A stretch of 64,000 bases of DNA from Algoriphagus sanaruensis (lineage in GTDB: Bacteria; Bacteroidota; Bacteroidia; Cytophagales; Cyclobacteriaceae): the NCBI RefSeq assembly GCF_001593605.1, contig NZ_CP012836.1, positions 620,001 to 684,000 on the forward strand, written 5' to 3'. Position 1 is the first letter of the stretch, and each line of letters begins with the position of its first letter. Below, one piece after another: positions 60,079-64,000 of this stretch. A program made the position numbers and the translations under genes. The notes beneath the pieces are model-generated. The model did no database searches. It was not told the origin of the DNA and saw nothing but the letters and a program-made list of their open reading frames with translations.

Positions 60079-61083
60079 CTATTCGGTGCAGTTTCGGCAA
60101 ATCTCGAGTTGGGCTCGATCCTCCAAAAGCTGAGCTCGGAATTTTTGGTAGTTTTCAGAATTCCAGATAGCAGCAAGCGATTTTTCGGGAAGCTGTCCCA
60201 TCACATATTGGGCATCTTTGTCAAAGCAGCAAGGAACGACTCTCCCATCCCAAGTGACCACGGCACCTTGCCACATTCTCCAGCATTTATTTTCTATTTT
60301 CTTTTTGAGTTTCCATTTGCCCTTGCCGTCTGGAATATATCGGGAATACCCTAAATCACTTGGAATCAACTCAGATCCGTCTTCATAATCATAAATCTGG
60401 GTGGACTTCAGTTGGAGTTCGTCTACTCCCAAGGCTTCTGCCCAAGTTTTCAAAGCGGGGATTTGATGTTCATTTTGCCCAGTAACCAAAAATTGGAGAA
60501 CGACCCGAGGAAAGATTTTTTTAGCCTTGGCTCGACTGGAAATAAGAGTTTTTAAGCCGTTTTGGACCTTTTCCAGTTTTCCGCCTATTCGATACTTTTC
60601 GTAAATCTCTTGGGTAATTCCATCCATTGATACGATCAATTGTCTCAGTCCACTTTGGATGATTTGATCTACCGTATCCTGGCTGAGGTAATGAGCATTG
60701 GTCGAGGTAGATGTGAAGACACCTTGCTGATCCGCATAGCTTACCATCTTCAAAAACTCTGGATTTAAAAAGGGTTCACCTTGAAAATACAAATGCAGCC
60801 AAGTCAGGTGATCCTTGCTTTGGTCTATGGTTTCCTTAAAGAGTGAAAAATGGAGCATTCCCGTTGGTCTGGAAAAAGCGCGTAAGCCAGAGGGACATTC
60901 CGGACATCGAAGATTGCAACTTGTGGTTGGCTCTAGGCTTAGCGTGGTTGGCATCCCCCAAATGATCGGCTTTCGGGTCAATTGGCTGAAAGCATAGGAT
61001 GCATACAAAAGACCTAGGTTCCATGCTTTTGACCAGGTAAGCTTACGCAGAAAGGCTAAACCAATCCAAAATTGATTCTTCAC
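60079..61083 (-). CDS. Radical SAM/SPASM-domain protein
   Basis: A 334-aa protein. The radical SAM [4Fe-4S] motif is C56-x3-C60-x2-C63 in TTSCNLRCPECPSG. A C-terminal SPASM region has CCFDKDAQYVMGQL and ICRNC for auxiliary clusters. Start is GTG at 61083. Such proteins modify peptides, proteins or sugars; members are seen in lipopolysaccharide and exopolysaccharide loci without a fixed function. It lies 92 bp upstream of the Wza-like gene, so it likely belongs to the polysaccharide operon. What it modifies is unknown; there is no obvious small precursor peptide next to it. Confidence 0.87.
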   Translation of the reverse strand: MKNQFWIGLAFLRKLTWSKAWNLGLLYASYAFSQLTRKPIIWGMPTTLSLEPTTSCNLRCPECPSGLRAFSRPTGMLHFSLFKETIDQSKDHLTWLHLYFQGEPFLNPEFLKMVSYADQQGVFTSTSTNAHYLSQDTVDQIIQSGLRQLIVSMDGITQEIYEKYRIGGKLEKVQNGLKTLISSRAKAKKIFPRVVLQFLVTGQNEHQIPALKTWAEALGVDELQLKSTQIYDYEDGSELIPSDLGYSRYIPDGKGKWKLKKKIENKCWRMWQGAVVTWDGRVVPCCFDKDAQYVMGQLPEKSLAAIWNSENYQKFRAQLLEDRAQLEICRNCTE

Positions 61084-61193
61084 TCCGAAAAATAATCCCC
61101 TTTTCCCTGATCAAAAAATCTATCCAACTGATTGTTCTCTTTTGCGTTGGTTTGGAATGGCTTTACTTATTTTGCCGAGACAATAACGTGATT

Positions 61194-62198
61194 ATGAAAA
61201 ACAGACTCTTTGGATTAGCGCTTTTACTCTTGGTTGGATTGTTTTCCTGCAGCAAAAAGGATCAAGCCTGTGCCTTGGATGAAGATATTTTAAGTCAGGA
61301 TTTGACGGTAGAGCTCGTGAGATTGGATCAGGAATTTTTTGCAGGTACTAGTGCCTCCGACTTTTTACACTTGATGGAGAAGTACCCGGACTTTGCGCGT
61401 AATTACCTCCAAGTGGATCAATATTATTCTCCAGACACCTTAGCTGCCTTGCTTGTAGAAGTGCATCAGGATTCTGCGATGCGTGCTCTGTACGATTCGG
61501 TTCAGGTAGAGTTTGCAGATATTTCAGATATTCAACAAGATCTTGAGCACGCTTTTAAATATATCAAACACTACTATCCAAATTTTCAGGCTCCCAAGGT
61601 GTATACCTTTGTATCAGGATTCAATTCTGATTTGGTCGTGACTCCTGAAATGATTGTCATCGGATTGGATTATTACCTGCCCAAGGATCATAGTTTTCAG
61701 CCGGATATTGCCCGCTATATGGCAGAACGATACGAACGTTCCTATTTGGTTCCGATGATCGTCCTTGCCATTTCCTCCCGATACAATACGGTCAACCCAG
61801 AAGAAAATAGCCTTCTGTCGGAAATGATTTATTACGGCAAAGCATATCACTTTGTCAAAGCCATTATGCCTTGTACCTCAGATCAGTTTATTATAGGATA
61901 TACTCCTGAGGAAATTTCAGAATGCTATGCCAATGAGGAATTTATCTGGGCACATTTTGTCGAAAATGAGCTCCTATATGAAACCAGTCCTTTGGAAATC
62001 AGAAAGTACATTGGTGAGGCGCCATTTACTGATGCAATCAGCACCAATGCCCCGGGTAGACTTGGAAGATGGATTGGATGGAATATTGTGGATGATTACC
62101 AAGCGAGTCAAGACTTGGACTTGCCCCTACTGATGATGGAGGCAGATTCGGAAAAAATCTTTAGGCAATCCGGATATCGGCCGAGGAGTCAAGAGTAA
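61194..62198 (+). CDS. gldB: Gliding motility lipoprotein GldB
   Basis: A 334-aa lipoprotein (lipobox GLFSC, Cys near 18) from ATG 61194. The body matches GldB: VELVRLDQEFFAG, YYPNFQAPKVYTFVSGFN, MIVIGLDYYLPKDHS, LLSEMIYYGKAYHFVKAIMP and NAPGRLGRWIGWNIVDDY. GldB is essential for gliding motility in Flavobacterium, though its biochemical role is still unclear. It is the only plus-strand gene in the polysaccharide cluster, divergent from the radical SAM gene. Its 3' end overlaps the convergent glycosyltransferase gene by 38 bp. Confidence 0.92.
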   Translation: MKNRLFGLALLLLVGLFSCSKKDQACALDEDILSQDLTVELVRLDQEFFAGTSASDFLHLMEKYPDFARNYLQVDQYYSPDTLAALLVEVHQDSAMRALYDSVQVEFADISDIQQDLEHAFKYIKHYYPNFQAPKVYTFVSGFNSDLVVTPEMIVIGLDYYLPKDHSFQPDIARYMAERYERSYLVPMIVLAISSRYNTVNPEENSLLSEMIYYGKAYHFVKAIMPCTSDQFIIGYTPEEISECYANEEFIWAHFVENELLYETSPLEIRKYIGEAPFTDAISTNAPGRLGRWIGWNIVDDYQASQDLDLPLLMMEADSEKIFRQSGYRPRSQE

Positions 62199-63381
62199 GC
62201 TTTGGCCGTGATTCTACCACCTCGAGTACACGACTTACGGCTAACTCTTTGGAGAAATAAAACGAAGCCAACTGACGGGATCGTTGTCCCATGGCGTGAA
62301 TTCGCCTAGGTTGAGATTCCAATTCGTCCAACTTCTCCCAAGCTTTTTCCCATTTTCCAGGAAGAAAGGCAATCCCTAAGTCATGGGATTTTACCAGATC
62401 AAAAACCCATCCTTTGTGATTCACCAAAATAGGTTTGCCTGCGGCCAAAGCATCAAAAAATTTGTTTGGGCTATTGGTCTTTAATACTGGATAATGGGCA
62501 AAAGAAATCCAGGCAAAATCGGCAAGATTGAGTATTTCATTTACTTGTTTTTTGTTTTGGAGTGGTAGAAACCGAACCTGATGGAGCTGTCTCTGTGTGG
62601 CATCTTTTTGAAGAGTCTCTTGGTGACTACCTTCCCCCAAAATCAAAAAGTTCCAGTTTTTCCCACGTTTCTGGGCCCATTCTGCTAAATCCAATAATTC
62701 ATCAACCGCATTCACCATTCCCAAAGCACCCGTGTATGCAATGGTCAGTCCCGGGCTTAACCCGAGTGATTTCTGCAAAGTTGAATCGGGCTCTTTTGGA
62801 TAAAAAAGCTCCAAATCTGAAAAATTCGGGATAAGATCGATCTCTTTATCTGAGACCAGCGATTGCAGATGTCTCACAATCCCCGGAGAAAGTCCGATCA
62901 GTCGGAGGCTTTGCGAATAGATTTTTTTCTCCAACTTTTTCAAATAAGCGATCGCTAAGCGGTTACGGATGGCACCGACTTGAATTGGAGCCTCCGGCCA
63001 TAAGTCACGAACTTCAAACACATATGGAAGAGCCAATTTTCGTTTGGCCCAAAGTCCGATCAAGCCTGTTGTCAAGGGGGTGGAGGTAATGTATAAAAGA
63101 TCAGGTCTAGAGAGTTTTTTCAACAGCTTTTTGCTTTTCCGCACAAACATTAAAAAGGACCAAATTCTCCTCAGAAATCCAAAGTGTTGGGAATAGGCAA
63201 CCGGCAAATAGTGCACTTTGACACCCTCAATCCATTTTTGATCATAAAAACCCGAATTATGGGCAGTGATCATTTCCACCTCATGCCCTGCTTCCACCAA
63301 ACCTTTGGCAAGGTGGTAGGATCTCACGGCTCCGCCTTGTTCAGGAGTTCGGAAATATTGGTGGATATAAATGATTTTCAT
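62161..63381 (-). CDS. WbuB-like GT4-family glycosyltransferase
   Basis: A 406-aa GT-B enzyme of the WbuB/L-fucosamine-transferase-like type. N-terminal IIYIHQYFRTPEQGGAVRSY, then LPYVFEVRDLWPEAPIQVGA; donor domain with LTIAYTGALGMVNAVDELL, FLPLQNKKQVNEILNLADF and KTNSPNKFFDALAAGKPIL. This group often adds aminosugars during O-antigen synthesis. Its C-terminal 12 codons overlap the end of gldB on the other strand. It is 64 bp downstream of the asparagine synthetase gene and probably in the same operon. Confidence 0.9.
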   Translation of the reverse strand: MKIIYIHQYFRTPEQGGAVRSYHLAKGLVEAGHEVEMITAHNSGFYDQKWIEGVKVHYLPVAYSQHFGFLRRIWSFLMFVRKSKKLLKKLSRPDLLYITSTPLTTGLIGLWAKRKLALPYVFEVRDLWPEAPIQVGAIRNRLAIAYLKKLEKKIYSQSLRLIGLSPGIVRHLQSLVSDKEIDLIPNFSDLELFYPKEPDSTLQKSLGLSPGLTIAYTGALGMVNAVDELLDLAEWAQKRGKNWNFLILGEGSHQETLQKDATQRQLHQVRFLPLQNKKQVNEILNLADFAWISFAHYPVLKTNSPNKFFDALAAGKPILVNHKGWVFDLVKSHDLGIAFLPGKWEKAWEKLDELESQPRRIHAMGQRSRQLASFYFSKELAVSRVLEVVESRPKLTLDSSADIRIA

Positions 63382-63445
63382 GAGGCTCTTTACTACTACA
63401 GCAAGATTAATCGGTGAGAAACGCTTACTCCAATTTCATTTTCGA

Positions 63446-64000
63446 TCAGGATCTTAAATTTACCCATTCCCTCCAAAGGAATAGATTGTACAAAGTTAAA
63501 AACTGATTTTTAGCGGCTTGCTCTGGATGTTTGCAAACTTCTAAAATTGGCTGGGGTAAGAGTTTTCCTTCGAGGTCTGCCCATGCTTTAAGCGTACTAA
63601 AAACACGCTGAGCAAAGGGACCATCTTCCTGAAGCCACTCCTGCAAAGGCAATCCAAACCCGAATTTTTTTCGATTTGCGATCCAGTCCAATCCAATCTC
63701 AGATAAGGAGGCCTTGATCCAAGTTTTCCCGATTAATAATGAATGATCAGTGACGGATTCCCAAAGAGAAATCATTTCAGCATCCAGATACGGAGATCTA
63801 CCTTCGATGCTGTGCGCCATGAGCGCATGATCGTGAATCTTAAGCACATCTTCGACCAAATAAACCTGTCGGTCAAAATCCAACATACGTTTGTACGGGT
63901 CAAGTGAGAGGTTAAAATATCGATCAAAGTCGGGGTAGAGTTCCGAGTCAGGATTTTCTAAGGCCGAAAAATTCAAAAAGGTCTTATTTGGATTTCGATC
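63446..64000 (-). CDS. asnB: Asparagine synthetase (AsnB-like), C-terminal part
   Basis: The frame is open to the window edge, so only the last ~185 residues are visible. They match the synthetase domain: YKRMLDFDRQVYLVEDVLK, HDHALMAHSIEGRSPYLDAE and ANRKKFGFGLPLQEWL. The missing N-terminus would hold the class II glutamine amidotransferase domain. In polysaccharide clusters such proteins usually make an amide on a sugar acid rather than supply asparagine, so either role is possible. It is followed by a WbuB-like glycosyltransferase gene on the same strand. Confidence 0.88.
   Translation of the reverse strand, partial: DRNPNKTFLNFSALENPDSELYPDFDRYFNLSLDPYKRMLDFDRQVYLVEDVLKIHDHALMAHSIEGRSPYLDAEMISLWESVTDHSLLIGKTWIKASLSEIGLDWIANRKKFGFGLPLQEWLQEDGPFAQRVFSTLKAWADLEGKLLPQPILEVCKHPEQAAKNQFLTLYNLFLWREWVNLRS

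Noticed and set aside
1-64000. tRNA or rRNA genes
   Set aside because: No cloverleaf-like segment with a recognisable T-arm GTTCGAATC pattern or conserved rRNA stretch was noticed by eye on either strand; a covariance-model scan would be decisive.

Overview
The window is about 64 kb of a Bacteroidota chromosome of moderate G+C. It most resembles the Cytophagales, probably a Cyclobacteriaceae relative such as Algoriphagus; the genus is an inference from gene families, not a database match. The phylum rests on direct evidence: a gliding and type IX secretion toolkit (GldB, two PorP/SprF proteins, a SprB-repeat protein with a gliding-type C-terminal sorting domain), a TonB-dependent receptor with an N-terminal carboxypeptidase-regulatory-like domain, and Bacteroidota-type -7 promoter boxes (TAnnTTTG) upstream of several genes. 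No rRNA, tRNA, CRISPR array or insertion sequence was recognised.

Region 1 (1-6939) is a fatty-acid beta-oxidation block: the end of an acyl-CoA synthetase, a MarR-family regulator behind a large palindrome, then fadN-fadA-fadE in the gene order known from Bacillus. Region 2 (7269-12361) holds a membrane histidine kinase with a stand-alone receiver, a cytochrome c/PQQ sugar dehydrogenase lipoprotein and a second PAS kinase. Region 3 (12439-25710, minus strand) holds a GT35 phosphorylase-like enzyme whose usual PLP lysine is replaced by Thr, a Tat-exported carboxylesterase, a two-subunit exported molybdenum hydroxylase, a DUF3500 protein, a CDF metal transporter, an amidase lipoprotein, a LytTR two-component pair and a TPR-like secreted protein.

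Region 4 (25722-35378) has a TonB receptor whose start codon lies in one arm of a 17-bp inverted repeat, a SIMPL protein, an M14 peptidase divergent from a dipeptide epimerase (plausibly murein-peptide use), an OmpR-type two-component pair, and lysA. Region 5 (35593-41170) is a surface-adhesin locus: porP/sprF, a nine-repeat T9SS type B protein, and a second, apparently very strongly expressed porP/sprF behind a long U-poor A-rich leader. Region 6 (41230-46685) has an iron-sulfur photolyase, two exported lipoproteins (WD40-like propeller and M28 peptidase with PDZ), RlmF and an OsmC-type protein.

A small GxxExxY gene (46880-47260) is bracketed by two ~100-bp direct repeats about 94% identical; this unit is the best candidate for an undescribed mobile or repeat-linked system. 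Region 7 (47353-64000, mostly minus strand) is an exopolysaccharide/O-antigen cluster: asparagine synthetase, glycosyltransferases, a radical SAM protein, Wza- and Wzz-like export proteins, a flippase, a polymerase-like membrane protein and two zinc-ribbon methyltransferases, with gldB embedded on the opposite strand.

Many terminators (6964, 12407, 14548, 28792, 31477, 35381, 36633, 39659, 42765, 46215) delimit transcription units. Where an upstream-extended frame begins with TTG or GTG, I chose an internal ATG when a signal peptide, promoter or terminator supported it.
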